Source: CAZLLE01 sp964560425 (GTDB taxonomy: Bacteria > Campylobacterota > Campylobacteria > Campylobacterales > QNZT01). From it: a stretch of 50,628 nucleotides of DNA. The stretch covers positions 1 to 50,628 of the forward strand of contig CAZLLE010000055.1 in NCBI GenBank assembly GCA_964560425.1. Direction: 5' to 3'. The position numbers and the translations under genes are program-made. The notes below the pieces were generated by a model. It saw only the letters and a program-made list of their open reading frames with translations. It was not told the DNA's origin and did no database searches. Position 1 is the stretch's first letter. Each line of letters starts with the position of its first letter. This document shows positions 34,227 through 42,265 of this stretch, one piece after another.

Positions 34227-34831
34227 TTGATGGAATTATAAAATATAACTTTGATTTTACAAAATCAGTCCCACTAAAAAAATCCTTATGGAAAAAAATA
34301 GAGAAAACAAGAGAGAGACTCTATGCCCTTAAACTAATAGGTATAAAAGAGGGCATAGGATATGGAAATATTAGCCAAAGAATCAGTCAACATAGCTTTG
34401 TCATCACAGGTACACAAACAGGTCATCTAAAATCACTAGATAATAGAGACTATTCACTAATTGAAGATTACAATGATAAAGAATTTTTTCTAAAATCAAG
34501 TGGAGCAATAAAACCAAGTAGTGAAGCCCTAACTCATGGAACAATCTACAACCTAAGTCCAAATATAGGAGCAGTTATACATATTCATTCCAAAACAATG
34601 TGGAATTTTATGCTAAAAAACAGTTACAAAAAAACCCAAAATGTACCTTATGGTTCTACCCAAATGATAGAAGAGGTGCAAAGAATTTATCAAAATAACA
34701 ATCCTCTAAAAAATTCAAAATTTGTAATGAGTGGACATGAAGAGGGAGTTATCACTTTTGGTAAAAATTTGAAAGAAGCTGAAATAACACTATATAATAT
34801 AATTTCCAAAATAGTTATAAATTCCAAGTGA
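34223..34831 (+). CDS. Class II aldolase/MtnB-like enzyme acting on methylthioribulose 1-phosphate
   Basis: 202 residues of the class II aldolase/adducin fold. Metal-binding histidines are His120 and His122 (AVIHIHSKTMWNF) and probably His172 (SGHEEGVITFG), with Glu101 near SSEALTHG as the likely acid-base residue. Two outcomes are possible: MtnB dehydratase (universal methionine salvage) or an aldolase (Ald2) splitting the phosphate into DHAP and methylthioacetaldehyde. The absence of mtnC, mtnD, mtnW or mtnX nearby and the exact mtnK-mtnA-aldolase order favour the DHAP shunt, but MtnB cannot be excluded. Confidence 0.85.
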   Translation: MIDGIIKYNFDFTKSVPLKKSLWKKIEKTRERLYALKLIGIKEGIGYGNISQRISQHSFVITGTQTGHLKSLDNRDYSLIEDYNDKEFFLKSSGAIKPSSEALTHGTIYNLSPNIGAVIHIHSKTMWNFMLKNSYKKTQNVPYGSTQMIEEVQRIYQNNNPLKNSKFVMSGHEEGVITFGKNLKEAEITLYNIISKIVINSK

Positions 34832-34911
34832 ACTCCTTAATCAAAGTAACATTAGAGTAACAATCATCCTCTACAATTACAGCATAAATAAAATTTTAAC
34901 GGAGAAAAACA

Positions 34912-36249
34912 GTGAGAAATTATATAAAACTAGGAATGTTATCTTTGGCAACTTCAGCTCTTTTGGTCGGGTGTGGTAGTAGTGATTCATCAAACAATAG
35001 TAGTACATCTGAAAATCTTGAAACAGGTTATTTTATTGATGCACCTGTAAAAGGATTAGAGTATCAAACAGAATCAGGATATAAAGGTACCACTGATGAA
35101 TATGGTAGATTTAAATATAAGAGTGGTGAAAAAGTAAACTTCAAAATTGGTAAACTTTCCCTTGGAGAAGCAACACCAGATCAAGAAGGATTAGTAACAC
35201 CTGAATCTATTGCACAAAATGATGCAGATTTTAAAATTCAATTATTGAGAATATTACAAGCACTAGATAGTGATAGTAACCCTAGTAATGGGATTACTAT
35301 CTCTTCTGATATTATAGATGCTCTAAGTAATATTTCTCAAGAGATAACAATTTTAGAACTAAAGGACGATAGTGCGATTTTAAAAGTAGATTCTCATCTT
35401 GCAGAGATACTCGATAAAGATTATGATGGGCATATTGATGTTGACGAGGAAAAAGCAGAAGAGCACTTTCAAGAGAGTATAGCAAAGTGGAAAAGCGGAA
35501 ATAAACCAGATAGCCAAAGTTTAGCTCAAGAACATGGTAATGGAAATAATAACTCCTCTTATCAAGGGCAAGGAAATGGAAATGGAAATGCTCAAGGAAC
35601 GGGACATACAGATGCACAACACTCTAATGCAGGGGCATTTGATGCTAGCCAATATCCGACATCAACACTCACACAAGATGTAAAAGATGCTTTAGCTTAC
35701 ATGGGCAATGAAGAGAGGTTGGCGTATGATGTTTATATGAATCTATATAACTATCACTTAGAAAATGGTAATGAAATAAGACAATTTACAAATATAGCAA
35801 CTAGATCTGAAATAAAACATGTAGAAATTGTTCAAGATTTAGTTAGAAAATATAATCTTAATCCAGAAGATACAACAAATGTTGAAAATCCTGTTGCTAC
35901 CAAAGATATAGCATTTGAAGATATGCCTATGGGTAAATATGATGTAGCCTCTATTCAAGAACTATATGACATGCTTTATGCTAAAGGTATTCAATCTACA
36001 CAAGATGCTCTAGAAGTTGGATGTATGGTAGAAGTTACTGATGTAAATGATCTTGATAGGTGGATCCTAAAAGCTCAAGAGGCAAATGCTCAAGATGTAC
36101 TTGATGGATTTCAAATCTTAATTGAAGGAAGCTATAACCACTATTGGGCTTTTGATAAAGGTCTCAAAAACATGGGCGTAACTGAAGGTTGTGGTGTTCT
36201 TGGTGCAGACTATGCAAAAACCATTCAAGAGTATCCATCTTCTCATTAG
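34912..36249 (+). CDS. Lipoprotein with an adhesin-type N-terminal domain and C-terminal DUF2202 ferritin-like domain
   Basis: 445 residues from GTG 34912 (GGAG 7 nt upstream). A lipobox LVGCGSS shows lipid attachment. Next comes a domain of the kind found in bacterial surface proteins (YFIDAPVKGLEYQTESGYKG, then a segment ending GEKVNFKIGKLSLG), a Gly/Asn/Gln-rich linker (about 200-240), and a DUF2202 domain from about 255 (LAYMGNEERLAYDVYMNLY, SEIKHVEIVQDL, ending ILIEGSYNHYWAFDKGLKNMG). DUF2202 is a four-helix ferritin-like fold; Glu/His residues that could bind a di-iron site (E267, E303, H306 region) are present. Function is unknown. Confidence 0.82.
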   Translation: MRNYIKLGMLSLATSALLVGCGSSDSSNNSSTSENLETGYFIDAPVKGLEYQTESGYKGTTDEYGRFKYKSGEKVNFKIGKLSLGEATPDQEGLVTPESIAQNDADFKIQLLRILQALDSDSNPSNGITISSDIIDALSNISQEITILELKDDSAILKVDSHLAEILDKDYDGHIDVDEEKAEEHFQESIAKWKSGNKPDSQSLAQEHGNGNNNSSYQGQGNGNGNAQGTGHTDAQHSNAGAFDASQYPTSTLTQDVKDALAYMGNEERLAYDVYMNLYNYHLENGNEIRQFTNIATRSEIKHVEIVQDLVRKYNLNPEDTTNVENPVATKDIAFEDMPMGKYDVASIQELYDMLYAKGIQSTQDALEVGCMVEVTDVNDLDRWILKAQEANAQDVLDGFQILIEGSYNHYWAFDKGLKNMGVTEGCGVLGADYAKTIQEYPSSH

Positions 36250-36267
36250 ACTAACTAAAAAACTTAA

Positions 36268-36289
36268 AGGCTATACTCTTGTATAGCCT
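36268..36289 (+). terminator. Hairpin after the DUF2202 gene
   Basis: AGGCTATAC (36268-36276) pairs with GTATAGCCT (36281-36289), a 9-bp stem with a 4-nt loop 19 bp after the stop. It lacks a following T run, so termination may be inefficient or rely on Rho. Confidence 0.55.
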
Positions 36290-36342
36290 CATGTACCAAA
36301 CCATTAAGTAACTTGCCTGAAAAACCGATTTTAAAATAACTG

Positions 36343-36390
36343 CTAAGGCAATAATAACTTCATAATATAATCAAGTTATTGTTGCCTTAG
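36343..36390. repeat. Palindromic repeat element, copy B
   Basis: Arms 36343-36360 and 36373-36390 pair over 18 bp with one mismatch around a 12-nt loop (CATAATATAATC), followed by TACTTAATTATTA. It matches copy A (13775-13834) in reverse orientation on the chromosome but in the same orientation relative to the downstream gene. It ends 27 bp before the ldh start, next to the ribosome site CAGGAG. Confidence 0.75.
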
Positions 36391-36417
36391 TACTTAATTA
36401 TTATCAGGAGAATCAAA

Positions 36418-37341
36418 ATGGATATAGGAATTATTGGAGCTGGAAATGTAGGGATTGGAATAGCAGATGCTTTAGCTTATCTTGGAATTGGTAAAAAAGT
36501 TACAATTTTTAACCGCAATATAGATAAAGCTTTGGGTGAAATTTGGGATTTAAATGATTCTATACCTCTATTAAATAGTGATATGGAACTCTTTGCAACA
36601 GACAACTATAATGATTTAACAAAGTGTGATGTTATAGTTATAACTGTAGGAGCAAAACAGAGACCTGAACAATCAAGAATTGAACTTTTAGAAGAAAACC
36701 TCAAAATAACAAAAGAAATCATAGAAAATATTGATAAAGTCAACTTAGATGCATACATAATAGTTGTAACAAATCCTGTAGATATTTTAACAAGATTGGC
36801 TATAGAAATTTCTCAAAGAGACAAATCTAAAATCTTTGGAAGTGGAACTGTCCTTGATAGTATAAGACTTAAAGAGGCAATAGGTGAAAAATTAAATATA
36901 AATAGAAAAAATATTCATGCCTATATTATAGGAGAACATGGCGATAGTGAATTTCCTTTATGGTCTGCTTGTCATATAGGTCCTCTAAAATTAGAAGATT
37001 TCAATATAGAAAATTTGGAAGAGTTCAAAAAGGAGACAGCACTAAAAGTAAAAAATAGAGCATACAGTATAATAGAGAAAAAGGCTTCTACAAGACAAGC
37101 TATAGGAGTAAGTGTTGCAAATATTATAAAAGCTATTGCATTGGATGAAAAAAAGATTTTTACACTATCTACAAATATAGGAGAGCTATGTAAATGTATT
37201 AAAAAAGATGTTTGCCTATCAATCCCCTGTGTCCTTGGGAAAAATGGAATTGAAAAGAAACTTTTAATGAACTGCGAAGAAGATGAATTTGAATTACTCA
37301 AGCAGAGTGCTATGAAATTGGATAATATTTATAATTTATAA
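36418..37341 (+). CDS. ldh: L-lactate dehydrogenase-type 2-hydroxyacid dehydrogenase (LDH/MDH family)
   Basis: NAD-dependent oxidoreductase. The 307 residues start with the dinucleotide motif GIIGAGNVG, and include TNPVD, GSGTVLDSIR (Arg150) and GEHGDSE (catalytic His174). In the specificity loop, GAKQRPEQSR, position 81 is Gln, as in lactate dehydrogenases, not the Arg of malate dehydrogenases, so lactate/pyruvate is favoured. The loop has RPEQ rather than the usual KPGE, so the preference is not certain. A near-perfect palindrome and CAGGAG lie just upstream; a bidirectional terminator follows. Confidence 0.85.
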   Translation: MDIGIIGAGNVGIGIADALAYLGIGKKVTIFNRNIDKALGEIWDLNDSIPLLNSDMELFATDNYNDLTKCDVIVITVGAKQRPEQSRIELLEENLKITKEIIENIDKVNLDAYIIVVTNPVDILTRLAIEISQRDKSKIFGSGTVLDSIRLKEAIGEKLNINRKNIHAYIIGEHGDSEFPLWSACHIGPLKLEDFNIENLEEFKKETALKVKNRAYSIIEKKASTRQAIGVSVANIIKAIALDEKKIFTLSTNIGELCKCIKKDVCLSIPCVLGKNGIEKKLLMNCEEDEFELLKQSAMKLDNIYNL

Positions 37342-37351
37342 GATCTTTAAA

Positions 37352-37386
37352 CTTGTTCCAAGTTTGTAAATTTGGAACAAGAAAAA
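37352..37386. terminator. Bidirectional terminator between ldh and the nos operon
   Basis: CTTGTTCCAA (37352-37361) pairs with TTGGAACAAG (37372-37381) across a loop that can extend the stem, between convergent genes. The plus strand continues GAAAAAATTA; the minus-strand reading has TTTAAAGATC after the stem. It probably ends both transcripts. Confidence 0.6.
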
Positions 37387-37387
37387 A

Positions 37388-37762
37388 TTAGAGTCCAAAA
37401 AAGTTTTTGATATACCCTCTCTCAGACTCATTTTGTAAAATTAATGTTTTTAGGGTTTTATTATTGTCATCTAAAATAGATAGATCATCTCCCTCTAATT
37501 TAAGATGTGATTTGCCCCACTGTTTTTCTAACTGATCAAATCTATGCATTACTTGACTTGATGGTGGTTTTTCAACTTTATCATTTTTTGTACTTGTGAT
37601 GCTAAGACCTGTAAATCTTTTCTCTAGCCTATAAGGTATAAACTCTTTCAACTCAGTATAAACTCTTGCATTTCTGCTCTCTGGTTTTGCTTCTTGATAA
37701 GCATTATAGAAAAAGAACAACATTCCTAACGCTAAGGCAATTGGCAATATAACTTTTAACAT
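37388..37762 (-). CDS. Small membrane-anchored protein at the end of the nos operon, unknown
   Basis: 124 residues with an N-terminal membrane helix (about 3-20, VILPIALALGMLFFFYNAY) and a polar remainder predicted to lie in the periplasm (PYRLEKRF, HRFDQLEKQWGKSHLKLEG). No metal-binding cysteines. It follows the second NosL-like gene by 9 bp. Its position implies a role in N2O reductase maturation or electron supply, but nothing in the sequence defines it. Confidence 0.65.
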   Translation of the reverse strand: MLKVILPIALALGMLFFFYNAYQEAKPESRNARVYTELKEFIPYRLEKRFTGLSITSTKNDKVEKPPSSQVMHRFDQLEKQWGKSHLKLEGDDLSILDDNNKTLKTLILQNESERGYIKNFFGL

Positions 37763-37771
37763 TTTAACTCC

Positions 37772-38263
37772 TTATAAATTCAATAAATCAAAAAGATTTA
37801 GTTTAAAATGTTCCCAAGTGAGAACTTTATGACCACCATTCTCTTTCATGAAGTTTTGAGCATCTTTTTCATATTGAAATGGAACTAAATCATCACCTTT
37901 TGGACTCATAAGGCGAGAGCCATAAACATAAAATGCTTTTTTGGCATCAATAACTCTTAAAGTACCATAATCTTGAACTCTAAGTACTTTAATATTCTCT
38001 TTACTTCTTTTATCTTTTGGTCTTTGAAGTCCTAAATCATGCCATTTATCATTTTTATAATAAAAAAGCATCATACATTTTACAGATGCAAAATGAAGTT
38101 TTTTACCATTGATAAGCTCTATTTCACTCATCCATCTAGGGTATTTATATGGCTTCATACCACATATTAGGTCTGTCTCATTTTTATCAGCTACAATTCC
38201 ATCTGCATGGATAGCCATCGAAAATGAAATACTCATTAAAACTGCTAAAATTAGTTTTATCAT
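37772..38263 (-). CDS. nosL: NosL-family periplasmic protein, second copy
   Basis: 163 residues, signal peptide (MIKLILAVLMSISFSMAIHA) without a lipobox. CGMKPYKYPRW (about 34-44) matches the NosL metal-binding region CGM..., and KLHFASVKCMMLFYY (Cys about 64) and the LRVIDAKKAFYVYGSRLMSP segment match the rest of the NosL fold. NosL binds copper and supports NosZ copper-site assembly. Unlike the other copy (39084-39545) it has a single Cys where that one has CxxC. Overlaps nosY by 4 bp. Confidence 0.8.
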   Translation of the reverse strand: MIKLILAVLMSISFSMAIHADGIVADKNETDLICGMKPYKYPRWMSEIELINGKKLHFASVKCMMLFYYKNDKWHDLGLQRPKDKRSKENIKVLRVQDYGTLRVIDAKKAFYVYGSRLMSPKGDDLVPFQYEKDAQNFMKENGGHKVLTWEHFKLNLFDLLNL

Positions 38264-39087
38264 AATAGATCTCTCTTTTTAAATAATTTATATCCCAAAA
38301 TAGAAAATAGCGTTCCTAATAATACAGGATAAACAATAGAAAATAACATAAACATATTTTTACCAAAAATATCCAAAATATAGTAGGCAGTCGGTCCAAT
38401 AACTGTAAGCTCTGGATCAAATAGCGAAATTGCACCAATTCTAAATGTTTCTAGTGGATTTGCTAATGCACTAAATATAATGACCTGTTCATCAACATTA
38501 CTCTGCATCATAACACCAATAAGTACAATATCAATAAATGCCAAAAGAAGAATCCATACAAAAAATGCCGTACCCAAAGCAATATCTTGAGATTTAACTA
38601 GAGTAGAGATAAAAAAAGCAATACCCAAAAATACCCAAGTCAAAGCAAATAGAAGTGCAGAATATAATATCAACATCTCCCATGGCACAGCTGCACCTTT
38701 TACTATTCCCCAGATCACACCAATAATCATTGCCACAAATACAGGAAAAAATACTGTTACAAAACGCCCCAATAATTTACCCCAATAATAACTTTTTAGT
38801 GATACGGGAAATGAAAGCATATACTCCAAAACATGACTCTCTCTATCTCCTGCTATTGATCTTACTGTTGTAATCAAAATAAATATTGGAAGAATTACAA
38901 TTGTCACTTGAATATATACCAAAAGCAACCGACTAAGACCTGAAAAGCCCATAACAACCGATTGAGTAACACCTGTAAGAAAAAATAGTGCTATAAGTCC
39001 ACCAAAAACAAGACTATAAATATAAAACCACTTTGCACGAATAGACTCTTTAATATCAAGTCTTGCAACTAACCACAATGTATTCAT
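38260..39087 (-). CDS. nosY: NosY, ABC transporter permease for N2O reductase maturation
   Basis: 275 residues with about six membrane helices (near 20-42, 55-80, 105-135, 140-165, 175-195, 245-268), the ABC-2 permease layout. With NosF it forms the transporter that works with NosD in assembling the CuZ site. Overlaps both neighbours by 4 bp, so translation is coupled. Confidence 0.9.
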   Translation of the reverse strand: MNTLWLVARLDIKESIRAKWFYIYSLVFGGLIALFFLTGVTQSVVMGFSGLSRLLLVYIQVTIVILPIFILITTVRSIAGDRESHVLEYMLSFPVSLKSYYWGKLLGRFVTVFFPVFVAMIIGVIWGIVKGAAVPWEMLILYSALLFALTWVFLGIAFFISTLVKSQDIALGTAFFVWILLLAFIDIVLIGVMMQSNVDEQVIIFSALANPLETFRIGAISLFDPELTVIGPTAYYILDIFGKNMFMLFSIVYPVLLGTLFSILGYKLFKKRDLL

Positions 39088-39545
39088 TTACCTATACCTT
39101 TTTTTCTAGCCTCTAAAGCAATAGACCTTTTTACCATCTCATCATAATCTATAATCTCTTCATTCTTTGGTTCAGTTCCAGCTTTGTAAGCTGAAAAACC
39201 AAATGCCATTGGAGTAATACTTACTGTACTCCATTTAGCTTCTCGTGCATTTATCCACTCACCAGTTTTGACATCCATCACCCAAACAACAGCTTTATCA
39301 GCCCACTCTATTTCATCCTCTTCAAACCAAAGAACAAGACAGCCAATATCATCAAAATAGTAGGTTCGTCCTGTAATTGGATTGGTTGTTTGTGCGGCAT
39401 ATTGTCTCTCACTTACAACCATTTTACAACGAATGCACATATCTCTGTCCCAATGAACATCATGAGCACCTAAATCAACTTTTTTTTCACAACCCAAAAA
39501 AGAGAAAAATGTTAGAATAATAAGTAGAGATTTATAGTTTTTCAT
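39084..39545 (-). CDS. nosL: NosL, periplasmic copper-binding lipoprotein
   Basis: About 153 residues with a lipobox FLGC (Cys20) and the NosL signature DMCIRCKMVVSERQYAAQ (Cys38, Cys41, Met43 in the longer numbering), then TYYFDDIGCLVLWFEE. The CxxCxM pattern is the Cu(I) site of NosL, thought to supply copper to NosZ. ATG 39545 is preferred over GTG 39548; it overlaps nosF. A second, non-lipidated NosL-like gene lies two genes downstream, an unusual duplication. Confidence 0.9.
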   Translation of the reverse strand: MKNYKSLLIILTFFSFLGCEKKVDLGAHDVHWDRDMCIRCKMVVSERQYAAQTTNPITGRTYYFDDIGCLVLWFEEDEIEWADKAVVWVMDVKTGEWINAREAKWSTVSITPMAFGFSAYKAGTEPKNEEIIDYDEMVKRSIALEARKKGIGK

Positions 39546-40170
39546 CACTCACTACTTTCCCTAAATCCATATAAACCACACGATTAACTAGATGTTCTAT
39601 CTCATCCAAACGGTGAGTAATAAAAAGTAAAATTTTATCCTCTTTAACACTCTCCAAAAGCTTATAAAAACTATCTCTTCCTTTTGGATCAAGATTTGCT
39701 GTTGGTTCATCAAAAATTAAAATTTCACTATTTTTAGAGACTGCAATTGCAATAAGAAGTTTTTGTTTCATTCCGCCAGAGAGTTTAAAAAAAGATTTAC
39801 TCATCTGATTTTCAATATCAAGCCCCATTTTATGTGCATTATCAACAATAGATGATACTGTACACCTACTACTTTTTGAGACATATTCAATTAACTCTTT
39901 GCAACTAAGTTTAATTGGAGGCGGAAGTTGTGGAATAAAACCTATATTTTGAACAACATCTACCCTATCAACAATAGGGTCAAAACCATTGACCCTAATT
40001 TGCCCACTATTTACATGATAATATCCAAGAATTGCTCTTACAAGTGTAGTTTTACCCGCACCATTTGGTCCCATAATAGCAACTCTATCACCTTTATCAA
40101 AAAAGATACTCACATCATCAAGTGATTTATCTTTATGAAACTTTTTTGTTATATTTCTTACTTCAATCAT
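39532..40170 (-). CDS. nosF: NosF, ABC transporter ATPase
   Basis: 212 residues with Walker A GPNGAGKTT (34-42), Q-loop region, signature LSGGM, Walker B ILIFDEPTAN and the switch His in FITHR. Pairs with NosY. The length is short but complete for an ATPase subunit (NosF in Pseudomonas is about 308). The start overlaps the nosH stop. Confidence 0.93.
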   Translation of the reverse strand: MIEVRNITKKFHKDKSLDDVSIFFDKGDRVAIMGPNGAGKTTLVRAILGYYHVNSGQIRVNGFDPIVDRVDVVQNIGFIPQLPPPIKLSCKELIEYVSKSSRCTVSSIVDNAHKMGLDIENQMSKSFFKLSGGMKQKLLIAIAVSKNSEILIFDEPTANLDPKGRDSFYKLLESVKEDKILLFITHRLDEIEHLVNRVVYMDLGKVVSDEKL

Positions 40171-41093
40171 AGTAAATCTGTCAACCTAAAATTATATCCA
40201 AGTGCATCAGAGTGACATACATCAATACATCTTCCACACATAGTACAATCACCACTTAACACATGCTCTGTTTTTATCCCTTTTTCAGCTCTTCCCTTAG
40301 CATATTTAGCTTTTGTAAGTTCCAAAATATGTGGTTCAGGACAAACACCACTACATGCCATGCAGTGATCACAATTATCATTCCATTGTATCTTTGTAGC
40401 AGATGCCCAACCAAGAGCAGCATAAGTTGTCCCAACAGGGCAGATATAAGTACACCAAGCCCTCGAAGAGACAAATACATCAAATAAAAATACTACAAGA
40501 ACCCAAATTAGAGCTACACTCCAACCATATACAATAGCACGGCTCATAATTCCTACAACACTAATACTCTCAAAAATAATATATCCACTAATAGCAGCCA
40601 AAACCAGAAAAAGAGCCCAAAAAACATATTTGATCTTATTACTATATAGTTTGCTATAGGGTCTTACATTAATTATTTTTTTATCAATTAACTTACGATG
40701 TAAACACTCTGCAATATCAGCCAATATACTATAAGGACATACCCACCCACAGTAGGTTCGTCCACCAATAAGTAGATAAACAATTACAATTGTTGCTGTT
40801 CCAATAATCATATTGATACCAAGCTCATGATGCACCATAAAAACTTCAAGCGAGGTATAAGGGTCAATCATATGAAACCCTAAAAACCTTGAAGCATTTA
40901 GAGTTCCTTCAAGAAATTGAATATCAAGAAAAAATGATAAAAAGAAAAAGAGATGAATTGAGATCACCGAAAACCACTTCCAAAAACGCCAACTTGGTCT
41001 TATTTTACCATCTGCATTTTTAATAAAAAATGTCTTTCTAAGTGGAGTCTTAACTAACTCTTTTCGACCTAAATTATATTTATCTATAAACAT
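40167..41093 (-). CDS. nosH: NosH, membrane iron-sulfur protein of the nos quinol dehydrogenase
   Basis: NapH-like: 308 residues with about four or five membrane helices, GWVCPYSILADIAECLHRKL and CTYICPVGTTY motifs, and two C-terminal [4Fe-4S] motifs (CDHCMACSGVC, CTMCGRCIDVC). With NosG it is thought to oxidise menaquinol and pass electrons via NosC1/NosC2 to NosZ. It overlaps nosF and follows nosC2. Confidence 0.92.
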   Translation of the reverse strand: MFIDKYNLGRKELVKTPLRKTFFIKNADGKIRPSWRFWKWFSVISIHLFFFLSFFLDIQFLEGTLNASRFLGFHMIDPYTSLEVFMVHHELGINMIIGTATIVIVYLLIGGRTYCGWVCPYSILADIAECLHRKLIDKKIINVRPYSKLYSNKIKYVFWALFLVLAAISGYIIFESISVVGIMSRAIVYGWSVALIWVLVVFLFDVFVSSRAWCTYICPVGTTYAALGWASATKIQWNDNCDHCMACSGVCPEPHILELTKAKYAKGRAEKGIKTEHVLSGDCTMCGRCIDVCHSDALGYNFRLTDLL

Positions 41094-41102
41094 GATAATT
41101 TC

Positions 41103-41639
41103 CTATTTTTCTAATGCTTTAGCTCTCTCTTCAAACTCTGCAATCTCTTTTGCCAATGTATCTAAATCTTCATCACTTAAATTTTGTAACAATCCATACA
41201 TAACATAATTTTTCTTCTCTCCACTTTTGAAAGCAGTAAGCATTGTAGAAATTTTCTCATAAGTATGACCAATAAGTTTAGGACCAATTCCACCCTCTCC
41301 ATTATATCCATGACAAGAAGCACACTTACTTTTATAGAGTTGGCTAACTTTAAATCCACCAATATTTCCAGCTTTTTCACGAAGTGCTTTAAGCTTATCA
41401 TTTGCTTCATTTTTCTTATCTTCCAACAAAGCTGAAGAGCTATCTATTTGAGTTATTGGTGCTGAAGTCAAAGTACCAGAATTTGCACTCTTTTTACCAA
41501 GCTCTACCAAAAGATCAGATTTTCTAAAAATCTCATTGACCTTTCCTACTGCATCTGTCTCTTTATCAACACTAATCAAATACCAAACTGTACCTAGTGT
41601 TACCACCAATGCCAATAGTGCTAAAATATGTCTTATCAT
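41103..41639 (-). CDS. nosC2: NosC2, monoheme cytochrome c
   Basis: 178 residues with an uncleaved N-terminal helix or signal (MIRHILALLALVVTLGTVWYLIS) and a single CASCH heme motif (YKSKCASCHGYNGEGGIGPKL) with a later Met ligand candidate (YVMYGLLQN). A helical linker of about 60 residues separates helix and heme domain. In Wolinella the paired nosC1/nosC2 genes lie between nosG and nosH, as here. Its start overlaps nosC1. Confidence 0.88.
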   Translation of the reverse strand: MIRHILALLALVVTLGTVWYLISVDKETDAVGKVNEIFRKSDLLVELGKKSANSGTLTSAPITQIDSSSALLEDKKNEANDKLKALREKAGNIGGFKVSQLYKSKCASCHGYNGEGGIGPKLIGHTYEKISTMLTAFKSGEKKNYVMYGLLQNLSDEDLDTLAKEIAEFEERAKALEK

Positions 41640-42262
41640 TTGTTCTTCTCCTTTAATGCTCTTATCTCTTTATTAAATTGTGCCACCTCATCTGCGAGTG
41701 ATTTTAACTTCTCTTCGCTCATGTTATTTACTAATTCATACATCAATATATTTTTACTTGGATCACTTCGATATTTAAGCATTTGAGAATAGATATAATC
41801 TCCATCTTTTTCTAAAAGAGAAGGTCCAATAACACCATTTGCATAATCATCATGACAAGCTGAACACTTCACCATAAAATCATGACTGAGTGCATTTTTT
41901 AGTAAATCAATTCTTATATATTGATATGGCGTTGCAGGGGTATGATCCCTCTCTACAACTGCGACTTTACCATCAACCACTTTATTCTTAACACGCTTTT
42001 GTGCATCTACTCTTGTAAAGGTTTCATCACTTGAAGAGTCACTATTATCTTTCTCATCATAAGCATAGTAGAAACCTTTTTTATCTTTTTTCAGCTCATC
42101 TTCATGTTTATCTTCAACCTCTTCTACCCTCTTTTGCCCCTGAGTAACTTTTATCTCAGAAACATCAACATTAGATACGACAGACTCCTTCTCTTTTGGT
42201 TTATCATCCCCACAACCAATCAAAAGAGCTGCTACAAAAATAGCATAAACTATTTTTCTCAT
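41636..42262 (-). CDS. nosC1: NosC1, monoheme cytochrome c lipoprotein
   Basis: 208 residues with a lipobox (LLIGCGDDK), a long acidic/basic low-complexity linker (about 25-105), and a C-terminal heme domain (CSACHDDYANGVIGPSL) whose end LMYELVNNMSEEKLKSLADEV resembles that of NosC2, so the two are paralogues. Probably carries electrons from NosGH to NosZ. Confidence 0.88.
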   Translation of the reverse strand: MRKIVYAIFVAALLIGCGDDKPKEKESVVSNVDVSEIKVTQGQKRVEEVEDKHEDELKKDKKGFYYAYDEKDNSDSSSDETFTRVDAQKRVKNKVVDGKVAVVERDHTPATPYQYIRIDLLKNALSHDFMVKCSACHDDYANGVIGPSLLEKDGDYIYSQMLKYRSDPSKNILMYELVNNMSEEKLKSLADEVAQFNKEIRALKEKNK

Positions 42263-42265
42263 CCC

